This document shows positions 47,936-62,600 of a stretch of 64,000 nt of DNA, piece after piece. Each line of letters starts with the position of its first letter. Position 1 is the stretch's first letter. Below the pieces are notes generated by a model, which did no database searches, had not been told where the DNA came from, and worked only from the letters and a program-made list of their open reading frames with translations. A program made the translations under genes and the position numbers. Source of the DNA: Mesocentrotus franciscanus (lineage: Eukaryota > Echinodermata > Echinoidea > Camarodonta > Strongylocentrotidae); assembly GCA_037976565.1 (NCBI GenBank), contig CP137679.1, forward strand, positions 25,835,547-25,899,546, in the 5' to 3' direction.

Positions 47936-50900
47936 ATAATTCCATCTGGTATGAAAATAAATCTTGCTTTATTAATATCTTCTTTAGAATCATAAAAAGG
48001 TAAAAATCTTCAAGGACCTTTTGCCTTACGTGGTGAAGCTACTCACGTGTGACGTCAAAGATTTAGGGACCTGGGCCGGGTACGCCATAGAGACTGTCTC
48101 CCAGAATGGTGAGCTACTGGCTCCTTACGGTGATGACATAGCAGATGCCTATCTGGACAACAAGTGCGAGGGAACAAGCGTTGGTAGTGAGTAGTATTCG
48201 CTTTGTTTTTACCTCGGATGCCTTAGGACCTCGTAGGTCCTTGGGTTTACATGTACGTTTTGGTGAGAATCAACTGAGGGGGTGAGATAGCTAAGTGTTA
48301 GAGCAGTGGTCTCGTATCCAAGTGGCTTCGCTAGTGCTCTTTGGTAAGGCACTAATCACCATTACCAAGTCCTTTAGAGAGGACTACAAACCGTCTGTCC
48401 CCTGATTGTTTACAAGCATACACATTTTTTTCTATCTGAGCAGTCAGGTGAAATACACCATCAAACCATCAATGGACCATTAGTCTTATGACCACTGGTC
48501 CTATATGATATCCCACAAATTGTTAGGGTAAAGTTCAGCGTGAGGGAATAGTAGGTATATAATATGATGTCTGAGTAGGCCCATTGATGTAGAGGATCAA
48601 TCTTAAGTGATACCTCTTAAAAAACTGGTCCAAGTCACCACTGGCAACAGGAATTCTTTTTCGATAGTTTAGACCAGTGGTGTACATAATCAATCTGATA
48701 AAATGTCCTCTTGGTATTATTTCGTTTGAGACTGTTACGCTGATGGTAACCACACGGGGAGTTTCGCAAAAAGAAGAAAATATATATATCTACGTAAATG
48801 GAGGGACTGAAGAAAATGTGTTCGCCAAATACAAAGCTAACTTATAAATTCGAATAAGTATAAACGCTTAACCGATGTATTTTGAAAGCTGGTCACATCG
48901 GCAGTCCCTGTAAGGAGAATCCCAAATAAGCCTTGGTTCGCTGTTGCTCAGATGATGTTATGTATCACTAATTTATTGAAAAAAGTAACAAAACATTTCT
49001 AACCCATGTAACATAAGAAGTTTGTGGATCACACAGTGTAAGAATGTGGAAAGGATTATTATAACAAACTCATTAAACAAACCAAATTCGTTTTTATGTC
49101 ATGGTACAGTGGCTTTGAGAGGCATATTCCAGTACAAACCAGAAGTGATCCTGTCACGAGTAGACCGTATCTTTGAGAAGATGGAAGATATGACAAGCAA
49201 AGACAAGAGTCATCTCTACATGATGCTTGATGACCTTGGCAAGAAAAATGCAGAGGTACGACGATCGCAGAGACTTTCAAGAAATCGACTCAAGGGCAAT
49301 TTCTATACCTTATTGCATCGCCTTGGTAGAAATCCAGTATTATGTAACATGTCATTGTCATTATCACACATTTCAATACGTGACAGACTAGGCTATTGAA
49401 ATTGCGCCATGCTGAATTTCGAAAGTTCATCATTATGATTGCGTTAGGTGTGTATTTGTTTTGAGATTCACACTATTTAATGAACCCTAACACCCCCAGG
49501 TCATGCTGTCTGGATATAATGTGTTCCACTTTCCAAATTAAATGTTAGACTTCAAGCTGACTACTTCACTTCGTCCGGTATACCTTATAATACATTTTAT
49601 GAGAAAGAAATACGAAGAAATATTCATAGGCACATTTTGATGTATGAACATTTGGAAGATTAACACAAAACAATACCCTAAATAATGTTGTTGCGTTTTA
49701 GGTTGTGGTACCGCACATTGACTTGATGTTTGAGGACATTTTTGACCCCTCTCTGTCAAACATATCTTTCGTGACTCTGGCCAACATCTCCATTGGTCAC
49801 GCAGAACACTTTGTGAAGCATTTAGACAGGTGTCTTCAAGCCTGGGAACAGTTTCCTTACACTGGAGCCTCCGTCTGCAAGACTATTGCCAGCATTGGTC
49901 GACTTAACAAGGTATCTAGTCAGCGATAGACCTGTAATCAGTCTATTTTATTTGGGATATGCTCCGCTCAGATATCGTGCTTCAAAAGACAAAATATGTT
50001 CTTAAAAAACTTCTACAAACTGCTTTATTTTCTGTCTACTAAGTATAGATATATAGACCAATATTAATATCCCTTCCCTCAAAACACAAACAAAAAATAA
50101 AGCATGCATATTGCTGGAATGCATACGATTATCCCAGAAAACCTTCAGACACATAAATGGTGGAAGATTATTGCATTTTTTTATTGAATTGTTTCATGAA
50201 AAATACTGTAAATATCAGCTCGAGAGGTGAATTACTTTCAGTTTACAATAAAGATGAAACAAATCAAGAGAGAGGGAGAGATTTGGGTCTTAGGTACATG
50301 ATGTAAGCCGAAAGTAGAAATATGTTGACCAAAACATCCATTGTGTTTTGACAGAATACGTCTCATCCCCTGCTAACAGAAAACTAATTTTCTTATGATT
50401 GTGGGTATTCTTTTGCTTTCTTCAGAAAGAGGCAGAGAGGTGTTTGAAGATCTTTTTCGGCAAGGAGAACAGCATCGATCCTCAGTGGACAAACGTCATC
50501 TTGTTAGAAGGGAAGAGGATCGGTCAGGCTCACAAGGAATGTCTAGCCGTGTATCGACCACAGATTGAGAAACTGAAGACATGTCAGCAGATAGGCGTAG
50601 CAGACATGGTCCAGTACGTGATAGATTTCCTGGATGACAGAAGGTACGTCAAGATGATCCTTGATTAGCCTGATGAGTTCAATTTGTGAGATAGTCAAGA
50701 CTGCTGATGATTGTTAGCAAGCTATTTGGTAGGGGCACCGGTGAATTATTTGATCCAATGCTATGGTAATGCACTTGCGGCAGCCATTATTTCATTCGCA
50801 TCCCTTGATCAACATGAATTGAATGGTTTCCATAGAGACAGTTAAATATACTTTTATCTGCCGTGCTATAGAGAGTGCAGCAGCTTTCAAGGAATTTAGA

Positions 50901-50943
50901 AAAAGCGATTATCATGACATTCACCTTTGAATCTCATTTTTAG

Positions 50944-51629
50944 TCTTCATGGCCTCAGCGAAGAAGTGGCAGAACAGCGAGAAGACATCGACAACTTGGA
51001 TTCTCGTGTGACGAACACGGAAAACGACGTCACGAGAATCGACGAGACCGTGGCCCAGCAGGGTGACGAGATTCAGAACGTGAAAAACGAGGTCAATGAG
51101 CAGGGTGAGAGACTAGATGAGCTGAAGGAAGTCGTGGATGAGACGGTGGAGAAAGTGGAGGAGATTGACCACAAGGTAATTAAAGGTTTTTGACGATGAA
51201 AAGTTTCTTTCTCTTAAAGACTTGTAGCTCCAATTGAGTCATATCAAATTAATTTGTTCTGATGTGTCAACGGTCACAATTTACATTGTTATCTGATATT
51301 CATGTCATATATTGTCCAAGGAGTAAACACCCTTTGAACTCCTTTCAAATTACAGACGATCACCAACGCACCAAAATGGTCACGTGACGTCTCAAAGCTG
51401 TTAAACCCCGAGCATGAGCATGACTGGAGATTCTTGGCCGTTCGTCTCGGCTACTCGGGTGAAGACATTCGCAACTGGGCCCTGTCACCTGATCCTACCA
51501 TGGCTATCCTGGCTGAGTGGTACACGACTCACAAGAGCAGTGACGCCACCTACGCCATACTCAGTGCCCTAGAAGACATGGGAAGAACTGATGCAGCAGA
51601 AATCATTACGCAGTCTTTAGAAGAAGCAG
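50944..51629 (+). CDS. Coiled-coil and Death exons of right copy
   Basis: 50944-51175 encodes the coiled coil and 51356-51629 the Death domain; both are open and nearly identical to the left copy (for example [17 protein letters not shown]). Selection or recent duplication could explain the match. Confidence 0.75.
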
Positions 51630-52222
51630 GTTTGAATGATATGTCCTTGTTTTAAATTGGCGATTGGGAATCAGAATATAGGCAGTGTGTCCTCCAAATA
51701 TCAAAGGGTTAGATGTCTCACTAAAACCATCCAAATCGCAATGGTCGGACACTTTCCCGGTTTTTTCCCGGTTTTTACTCAAATCATTCTGAAACAGACG
51801 TCGGCCAACTTATATACACAGTATCATCCTCACTAAAACTGCTGACCACTATCTGTAACAGTTCATCGATGTTTAGCTTTATCGAAACATTGATTCACAT
51901 AGAGAGTAGTAATTTGCAGTTTCATAACATAAGTAAAGACCGACCTAGAACTATTTAGATCTTCTAAGTGATCATTCAAAAATATTTCCTGATACAAATG
52001 CGGCCTACCTCATCGTCTGTCCTAGCCATACATCCATGCTCGAGAAACATTAAAACAATGTGGAAGTTCTAATCTAATAAACGTTGAATATTCCTTTGAC
52101 ACCAACACGATAGAAATGGATTTTCATATTTCAGAGGGTGAAGAATGGTGTGTTTATTCCAAAGCATAAATGTCCTTAGACACGTAATACTTGGTAACTA
52201 ATATACTTGATATTTATTTCAG

Positions 52223-52260
52223 ATATTGTTCAGGATTTAAGAGCTAACTTAAGATTTTAA
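52223..52260 (+). pseudogene. Counterpart of the alternative terminal exon, stopped early
   Basis: Acceptor ATTTATTTCAG is kept; the frame reads DIVQDLRANLRF then TAA at 52258-52260. In the left copy this exon stays open for 78 residues. Confidence 0.6.
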
Positions 52261-52847
52261 ACGTTTGTACGAGAACGCCTCAGAACCATCCAGAATGAAC
52301 AACGAATGATGCACCAAAGAACTACTCAACTGGAACAAAAGTTGATGGAAACAGACGAAAGATTGAATTGCATATTAGATAGAATTTTAGAGAAACTAGA
52401 TCTAATTCATTGTCTGATTTCAGAACAAGGCCCTACCTCAACACCAGGAGATTTTTAAACTTTGTAGTCTGACCAGAATTTCATCCCAGGCCTCGTGGAA
52501 TATATGGAATATATTACAGAGACAGGGATTCAAGAGAGAGTCCTATCAACACATTTTCTTGCAGGCGCATGATTGTATATACTGATTTTCATTTTGGTGG
52601 TCAGTCATTTGTGAAAGGAAGCTCAGAAATATGCGTACTGAACATCTGCCCGCCGCCGGATGCATGAGAATAGTCGTAAGATCCCCAGAGATGACAGTTT
52701 CACTGAATGTACAATATTGGTACAGAAAATATGACGACGAACTTTTATGGTCTAAATATAATGCTATGCATCATGAGTAGAAAGTTGTATTTCTATTAAT
52801 TAAAAATAAATCAACATTAATTTCTACTGACCATGCAGAACTGCTAG

Positions 52848-53934
52848 TGCCTCAGGCGCATCCGGATGAGTCAGAGAAGCCTCCGACAGTATTTCTGAGC
52901 TACCAATGGGACCACCAGCCCGAAGTGAAGGCCATCAAGAAGCACCTAGAGATGGCTGGGTTTCCTTGCTGGATGGACATTGGTCAGATGGGTGGCGGAG
53001 ATCAGTTGTTTGCTAAGATCAGCCAGGGTATGAGGTCATCCAAAGTGGTACTCTGCATGGTGACTGAGAAATACTCAAACTCGGAGAATTGTAACAAGGA
53101 GGTAAGACAGAGAACGCTGAAAGTTTGTCATGTGGCATCGTGCATCAAATTTTGCCTGGTTTCAGTTTTTCAGTCCAATACCTCATGGAATACAGTTTCA
53201 TTAGATGATTAATGAAATTCAATAAAACCCTGAAACTTATTAAAGGGCTATATATATATATATATACCAATGATGAGGTTTAGTCTGCCTACAAAATATG
53301 TATTGCAGCAACTGGGCATTGTAAATTCTGAAATTCAATGCCATACATGAAATTTGAATCGTCGGAGGCAGTATGTGACCGAGTCAAATGCTTCGAACTC
53401 ACTATTCATATTGTGTATCCCACCGCTGCCACCAAGACACAATCACGCGACAAACATGATTATCTTACTGCTGCCACCATTTCACAACAGTCAGAAATCA
53501 CACAAATTCATCAAAAGTCGTGATTAACGTGCTCATAGTGAATGAACACAATTTGCTCCGAGTCAGGGGTAAACACAAAACTTTATTATTCGTGATACGC
53601 ATTTTTGAGATTGAAATTGAAATAAAGGCTAGGTTAAAGACCAATGCAATGTGTCTTTGACTTCGCTTTCATTTCCTCTTGTATAATTCTCTCGTTATAA
53701 AGGTTAACCTTGCCAACCTGCTGAACAAACCAATCATCCCCATCCTCATAGACCACACTCAGTGGCCTCCTCAAGGAGCTATGAGTATGCTGTTTGCACA
53801 GCTTCTCTACATCCAGTTCTACAACGACAAGGAATACGTGAGAGGAGAGAAATTCTGGGAGGACGCCAAGTTTTCGGAACTTTTGGGACAGATTTATTAT
53901 CATGCAAATCCTGATGAAAGCATGATATCCGATG
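52848..53934 (+). CDS. TIR1 exons of right copy
   Basis: 52848-53101 and 53703-53934 are open, with [21 protein letters not shown] and [13 protein letters not shown] conserved, including the putative catalytic Glu at the exon end. Confidence 0.78.
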
Positions 53935-54886
53935 GTATGAGAACAAAATATAGTTCCATTATATCTTCTGATATATCTGTACTATAATTTACATCTTCTA
54001 TCATCCGTTCCATAACCTAATTCCTTAAAATATGATGATGAGGTTGTGGATATGGTGTGGTATGAGACAGAAATACACTGTCCTGCAGTGTCTAAGACTC
54101 TAAGATGCATTATTAAATCAATACACATGTGAATCATTGGAAACAGTTGCATACGTTGTCATGAACAAATAGAAAACAAACCGTTTTCTAATAGCATGTG
54201 CAAAAAAAATATTTGAACTTGTTTCTAGTTAACCGCATCAAACTGCATTTTCCAAGTTCTCAGGCTTAAAAAGATCAGCAAATCTAAAACCACCCGTTTG
54301 AATGACAGGACAACCCAACTAACCAAATCATTACTCATCAGCAATCATCTGTCCACATCCTGACGTAACGTTTTTTTCTGTATACAGAATACCGTGACTG
54401 GATTCCTCAGGTGGAAGATAAACCCGTCACTATTAAGAAGGTATCCGAGGAAGCAAAAAGCTCACCTGCGCAGCAGAACCAAACCATGGTAAGAACTTTA
54501 ATTCATTATGAATAAGATAGGATCTGTGGTTTAAGATAATTATGAGTATCCCACATAATCGGGTGGTTGCAAGACAGATAGTTGGACCGGGCCTATATAA
54601 TGCATTTTATTGATATTCGTTCGTAAGTGTTGTCGCTTAATCCAAGTTCTACTTCAAATTTTCTATGCCAAATAATTTAGCCCCATCCCACTATCTTACC
54701 AACGTCCTTTAACGGCTTTAAATTCCCGGGTCAGTTAACTATTTGCATAGTTGTATCCTTCATGTGATTGTATATCGACTTGTTCTCAGTCTTTTCAAAT
54801 GTGTTTCTCTTGTATTCTTTTCTGTTGCTTTGAGTGTTCTTACTTTAATTACTTCTTCTCTTTTGCCCTTTAAAAAATAATGTCAG

Positions 54887-56389
54887 AGGTCCACGGAAGC
54901 TCCGTCTGTATTTATCTCTTACCAATGGGGCATGCAACCTGAGATTAAAAGACTGTTCTCACGTCTCACTGGTTTGGGATACCACTGCTGGCTGGATATC
55001 AATCAAATGGGTGGTGGGGATCCACTCTACTCCAAGATTGATAAAGGAGTGAGAAATGCAAAGGTATGATATTAGTGCTCTACCACACAGTAAAGATAAA
55101 TCTTACTCCATATATTCCTCTTTAAAAACTTTAGAATACGGCGTATGTGTCGCGAAAGAACGCGGAAATGGTGTGGTAATACAACTATTCTTCTGTTGAT
55201 AAGCATAGATTTTACATACTAGTGATCATTGATTAAATATTTAGGCTAAGAGCTGGTGGATTGACTCATACTTCACTTTCAATTTCTGGGTTGTAAAGGC
55301 ACCTAATCGAAACCTGAGCTTCAGTAGCATGCAGATCAAGAATTTCGATGCCTAACTGCTCTTCTCTTCTCCCCCAATGGCATATTTCAGTGTAGGAAAC
55401 AAAATATAAACATTATATTCCATATTTTAACATGATGAAGGAATTTATAATTGTATTGATAGGTCGTCGTTTCCTGTGTCACTCCTAAGTACTCCCTCTC
55501 CGCCAACTGCAGGAGAGAGGTCAGTCTTTCCGACGCACTCCGTAAACCCATCATTCCCCTGCTGCTTGAAGAGATGACATGGCCACCAGAAGGACCAATG
55601 AGCATGACCTTCACCCAGCTTCTCTACATCGACTTCACCAAAGAGACCACTCAGGCAAGCTTTGATGATGACATGTTTGATGAACTGATCGAGAAGATCA
55701 AGGAACATGCGGAACCGACGCTCCAACTCATGCCTGCAGGCGAACAGGATGAAATGAAGGTGACGAGGCAAGAAAAGTCGCCAACAACTACGCCCAAAGA
55801 AGAAGGACCCGCGGAGGCAAACGAGACAAATGACATACCATCTTCTGCTGATGCCAGTGAAAGTGACACCAAGCCTGTCGAGGAATTTCCTGTAGCCGTT
55901 GAGAGAAGTGCCACTCCACATGAACAAGCATCTCGTCCACGGCAGCAAAACAGTCCGGCTGAAGCACCACCTGCAGAACAACAGGATGAAATGAAGGTGA
56001 GGAGGCAAGAACAGTCGCCAAAAGCTACTCCCAAAGAAGAAGGAGCCGCTGAGGCAAACGAGACAAAAGACATACCATCTTCTGCTGATTCCAGTGAAAG
56101 TGACACCAAGCCTGTCGAGGATGTTCCTGTAGCCGTTGAGAGAAGTGCCTCTCCACATGAAGAAGCATCTCCTCCACATCAGCAAAACAGTCCGGCTGAA
56201 GCACCACCTGCAGACCAACCACCACCAAAGCAGAGTGATAAATCACCAGAAAAGCCTTCTTCGCCCCTCCATCTGGAAAGAAAAACAAGAAATCATCTAC
56301 CTGTTTGCTTCTTTGATGATGCATTTGGGTTAGCTTTTTCAGACTTTCTATGCGCCGGTTTAAACGTGGTCTTTCAATACTGGTATTAG
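54887..56389 (+). CDS. TIR2 and tail exons of right copy
   Basis: 54887-55063 and 55463 onward encode TIR2 with ANCRREV intact and both 79-residue repeats. Near 56266 CGCCCCTCC replaces CGCCACCTCC of the left copy, a 1-nt loss. The frame then reads [12 protein letters not shown] to a stop at 56387 instead of the CAAX end. Confidence 0.78.
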
Positions 56390-58303
56390 ATTACAGTTGA
56401 TTTCACTTATTCTTCCGCCTTGTCCTGATATCAAACTACCTGTTCATGATTTATTTTACTAACAATATAAACATGTATTTAATTTCATTTACACCAAGTG
56501 AATTCGAATATGGCGCTGTTTAACCAATGTACGCAGAGTATATCTATAAACAAAATTAAACGTTTATTTTATTATTCAACATCTTCAATGTAGACATAAA
56601 ACTACTACATAAACATAATTATATACTTTTTGAAAGCTAGATTTTGAAAAGTAAAAAAAGGGTAGAAAATTCAAAAGGTTGGTGCTATGGATTGTGTGAA
56701 AGATTTTTCTCCTTATAGCAATTATTTTGGCCTATTTTTATTTATTTGTCTATCTTCTTCTGCTTTCCTCTTCTCTGTCCTAATATATCACACACGGTAC
56801 TTTTGAAACATTTTTCCGAATTGTCTGAAATCGACGCAAAAAGTAGCTACAAATTTTTTTTAAAATCCACCAATGATTTTACGTGCTAAATTGATGCTTC
56901 AATGAGCTCCATATATTGATACAATGTCAATGAGAAACCTGAATTTCCATCTTATAAGCCAATGATTTTCGTTTCTATCAGTTTTGTTTAAATTGTATAT
57001 AATTTTTAATGGATCTAGTATTCTCGAAAAATCGCCAAGAAATTGCTCTATGAGCACATTATTCTCTGGTGGGTTAAAAGAAAAATACTGATACTTCCCC
57101 GTTGACAATTTTGATAACCACATCACAGACGTAATCGCGCGTATAAGTTCTATATTTGCAATAAGCAGCACCTACATAAACTTGAAATCAGTTCTAAGAT
57201 GAAATTATTTAAATCTTTAAAAATCCAAAACATTTCACTGGAGAAAGTGAATTATTTTCCCACTTTTGCGATGTTCTACCAAAAAAAAATGTATCATGCA
57301 GGAGCTCTGATGTTCAAGTCTATCACACATCCAAGGGTTGGTTTCAGTGGTGTTAATGGGTTGAAGTTGTACTGTACCGCTAGAAAAACGGAATGAGTGG
57401 GAAATTGATGTACCTACGTCAGATAGTCGACCCGGGGAGTACCACATCTAAATATAGTGAAATCCACTCCATCCGGAAGAAGGCTTGAACTCCAGAGCCC
57501 CGTTTCATATAACTTATTGTCAATAATAATTTACCATATGTGATATAAGCTCCTAAAATTGTTACATTTAAATTGTTGGCGGTGAGCTGAATGAAAAAAA
57601 GAAATGCGACACTTGTCATTGACAAAGATTTTGTGAAACAGCTAGGGTCTCGAACCGATAGTGGTCGAGTAGCCAAGATATCTATACCACAGTCTTTCTA
57701 TTTAAGTCCAATGGTTTGTTATAGATCAACAATATCATTACGAAATTGTAGTAGGGCCTATATCATATTAAAAGTGTCTTTAAAAAAATATTTTCTGTGT
57801 ACATAAAATACTTACACATGTATCAAAATGAATGTAAAATGTATCAGTAATGAGAAATATAAATGTGTCACAGTGTTTGTTATTCCATATCAGGTTTTAG
57901 AACCAATATTTAACAAATTGTTTTATCGTGTATAGCATTTTCTGTTACAGATCAGAGGGTTATTTTATTTGTGCAATTTTGTATAAACTTAAAAAATATG
58001 GAATATTTTGTACAGATTGCTTTAGTTTGAGAACAAATCAGTTATGCACCAAAGATCAAACAGAAAATGCAGAATTTGTTTGACAATCTTTAATGAATAT
58101 TTTATTAATGTAGTTTTGTTTTGGTTGAGATGATTGGTATTAATAGCTGCATGTCTTATCAAAGTGTCTTTACCATGAAATATTAGGACATCTTTATCGA
58201 AGAAACTGAAATAAAAAAAACATTTCTACTTTCAATAGTAATAAAAAAAAGTTGCTTTGCATTTGTTTATATATTGTATTATTTTCAGTCATAGTGGTAA
58301 ACT
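56390..58303. other. 3' flank of right copy, inverted copy of 15.7-17.7 kb
   Basis: Non-coding. Pairs with the left flank, for example GAAATGCGACACTTGTCATT near 57600 against 16425-16445 inverted. No exon recognised. Confidence 0.6.
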
Positions 58304-58845
58304 CTTAAAGTGCCTGTTCAAAGAAAATCACAAATATGGCAAATAACGTATCACTAGAAACTAATAAGCTAACATATCGGGTGATTTATAAAAATACAAA
58401 TAAAACCACCTCCATAGCATCTGGGATATGCGAGAGATTCGCCAGAAAAATAACGATGTTTTAATTCCGTCACAATATGAACCAATCCTGCCCAAGCAGA
58501 CGACATCCTATACAGAATGAACATAATTGCAATGCTATTATTTCTCAAATTATAATGAGTTTAGGGTATATAAATGTGATGGAATTTTACACCATTCAAA
58601 AAGGGATATGAAACCGATTCTGATAACTAAATGTTTTTGTTTGTAAAAACGCAGGATAGGGGTTAATGAACAATCAAAGAAACCACACTTTCAAATTTAA
58701 AACCCCCGGAATGATAGCATGGACGGTATTATTTTGTTCCCTCTAGAAACGCCGAACAAAGCGCGATTGACTACGAGTTGGCGATCCGTAAGGACTCGTA
58801 AGAAAAATCCGTGTATGTGAAGGGGGTATTAGAGTGAGGCAGGGG
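58304..58845. other. Unique insertion sequence, nothing recognised
   Basis: Interrupts the right-arm homology. No ORF with domain content and no clear repeat. Confidence 0.4.
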
Positions 58846-58846
58846 C

Positions 58847-60200
<1,354 letters not shown>

Positions 60201-60989
60201 GGAGTCAGGCAATAGATTAAAAATTTAGCTTAAGGGTAGTGAAGTAAGAGAAATAACTGAAGAGAAGATCATAAAACAGGCACTGAAATTGTTTGAAATA
60301 TCACGGAACATCGTCTGCTTGTGCAAATCATGTCACACACGTCACACATCTCAGCAGCGATCGGAGAGCTTTTCAGGTGCTTTGCCGGGGCTGTATTTAA
60401 GCGTTTTGTTATTGATAATAATCATTACTTCAAATGTTTCCAAGCATTGAATTTTGATAACCTTGTCCAATCAAAGTTTCACCTTTGCAATAATGACAAT
60501 AAAGTTAGTGTTTAAAATCAATGAACCTTCTCTTTAACCTCGTCGACTCCATTACCTATGAAAATCAAAAGTATGGATTTTAAACGGTAAGGAGAATTTG
60601 TTAACCCTTTACCGAAATATCCAAAAACTTACTAGATTCTTTTGCTCTCTCTCTCTCTCTCTCTTGTTTGGTCTGACCGTCTCTCATAATAATACCAGCG
60701 GCACAGCTAGGGGCGGGAGGTATATGCCCTCATCAAATATCTGGCACCCCCCCCCCAACACTGTAGCAATAATGTTGCGAAAAGGTGATAATTAATTACT
60801 CATATCATAATACATAACCATATCAAATTTCAATACTTCAATTTCCCCCTGTTTGCTACGCTCCCTGAACATCTCCTGTGCCTCCAACAGAAAACAATAT
60901 CGATAGGCAATTGCGCATCATATCTCTTTCTCTTTCTATCTCTCTTATCAGATCTATCCAGTTATCCTTTCTCTTCTACTTTTTAGGTA

Positions 60990-61315
60990 CCTTGTTTCAT
61001 TTTCGGAATTATGAACCCTATTTCATTTTCAGAATTACGAACCCTATTTCATTTTCGGAATTACGTCCCCTATTTCATTTTTGGAATTACGAACCATCGG
61101 AATTATGAACCCTATTTCATTTTCGGGAATACGAACCTTCGGAATAACGGACCTTCGGAGTAACGAGCCTTCGGAATTACGAACCTTCGGAATTACGGGC
61201 CTTCGGAATAACGGACCTTCGGAGTAACGAGCCTTCGGAATTACGAACCTTCGGAATTACGGGCCTTCGGAAATACGAATCTTCGGAAATACGAATCTTC
61301 GGAAAAACGACCTGT
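60990..61315. repeat. TTCGGAATTACGAACC minisatellite
   Basis: About 15-17 bp units (CGGAATTACGAACCTT and variants such as CGGAGTAACGAGCCTT), the first part interspersed with CCCTATTTCATTTT. Confidence 0.85.
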
Positions 61316-61751
61316 AACCAATTATCCTACTGCTGCCACCATTTTACAATAGCTAAAAATTACATGAAGTAACTCACACGACAGAAAGGATTATCCCACC
61401 ATTGCCGCCACTTTATAATAGTTAGAAATTACACAAATTCACCAAACAGTCATGATTAACGTGCTCATAGCGAATGCACACAATCTGCTCCAAGTCAGGG
61501 GTCGTAAGAGCATAACTTTTATATTCATAATATCTCTATCGAGAATATACTTGCAAATTGAAATATAGGTTATTATGAAAAAAGACCTTTGCAGAGTGTC
61601 TTTAACTTCGCTTTCATTTTCTTTGGTTTAATTTTCTCGTTATAAAAGTGAACCTTGCCAACCTGCTGAACAAACCAATCATCCCCATCCTCATAAACCA
61701 AACTCAGTGGCCTCCTCAAGGAGCTATGAGTATGCTGTTTGCACAGCTTCT
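61316..61751 (+). pseudogene. Fragment of a third TIR gene (TIR1 second exon)
   Basis: 61649-61751 encodes [20 protein letters not shown] and [11 protein letters not shown], like the exons at 53703 and 20641, preceded by matching intron from about 61320. The acceptor is altered (AAAAGTG instead of AAAGGTG), and homology breaks off mid-exon into unrelated sequence. Confidence 0.75.
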
Positions 61752-62600
61752 TTCTATGACACGTGATCCTAATAAGCCAATCACAAATTAACGGGTGCAT
61801 CCTTCGTAAGAATGTTTAACCAATATTAGATACAACGAGAAAATTACTACTCAACTGAAAGTGGAATACGCCCAAGCAGCGCCATCTCGAGTCAAGATGG
61901 GCACAACCTAACCCATGACAGGGGTGATATTTAATGTCTCCGTAATGAGCAGGATCTAATATTTCCCTCAATTGGGAGACATAGGCCTACACTATCATTC
62001 AAACACAAAATCTGACAATACTCCACAAAAAGGAGGCCTTTATTTTCCTCGTACGTACCATATAACTCCTCCTGTCTTTCTAGCGGTACAGTACAACTTC
62101 TTCCCATTAACACCACCGAAACTATCCCTTGATGTGCGATAGACCTGAACTTCAGAGCTTCTGCATGATACATTATTTTTGTATAATATCGAAACATTGG
62201 GAAAATAGAATAATTCACTTTCTCCAGTGACTCTTATTTTGGATTGTTTTAGTGTTTAGATCAATTCACCGCAGTTGGAACTGATTTCAAATTTATGTAG
62301 GTGCTGCTTATCGCATTGAACTTTATATGCGATTAGGTCTGTGCTGTACGTGGTAATCACCGTTTCCAATGGGGAATAATCAGTATTTTTCTTTTGCCCC
62401 ATCATAAAGTAATGTGTATATAGAGGAATTTGTTGGCGATTTTTTTTTTTTTCGGGAAATACCAAATTGGCTAATGGGATGGAAATTCAGTATCTGGAAC
62501 TCATTGAAGCATCAATTTAGCATGTAAAATCATTGTTGGATTTGTTTTCTTTTGAATCCTATCAGACACATCTATGTCGGGAAATATCGCCCCCAACACA
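61752..62600. other. Rearranged flank sequence related to 16.7-17.2 kb
   Basis: 62060-62550 matches 16700-17230 in the same orientation (ATTAACACCAC, TGAACTTCAGAGCT, CTTATGTAGGTGCTGC-like blocks). No exon recognised. Confidence 0.5.

Larger units (their letters stand above)
41598..56389 (+). pseudogene. VEPH-like/Death/TIR/TIR gene, right copy, disrupted
   Basis: Exons: 41598-41768, 42708-42826, 43297-43350 interrupted then 43808-43910, 44445-44574, 45427-45566, 45981-46110, 47988-48183, 49110-49255, 49702-49911, 50426-50643, 50944-51175, 51356-51629, 52848-53101, 53703-53934, 54388-54488, 54887-55063, 55463-56389. Splice sites match the left copy. Damage: second exon lacks one A in GGAAAAC and one base near GGCCGAAAAATATTT, giving TGA early; third exon holds a 447 bp transposon; the last exon lacks one base near 56266 and loses the CAAX end. 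Exons from 44445 onward stay open, so a shorter product from an internal start cannot be excluded. Homopolymer assembly errors could explain single-base losses but not the transposon. Confidence 0.75.

Noticed and set aside
61931..62218. 95-codon minus-strand ORF
   Set aside because: Related copies at 16.7 and 57.3 kb have no conserved frame; non-coding flank repeat.
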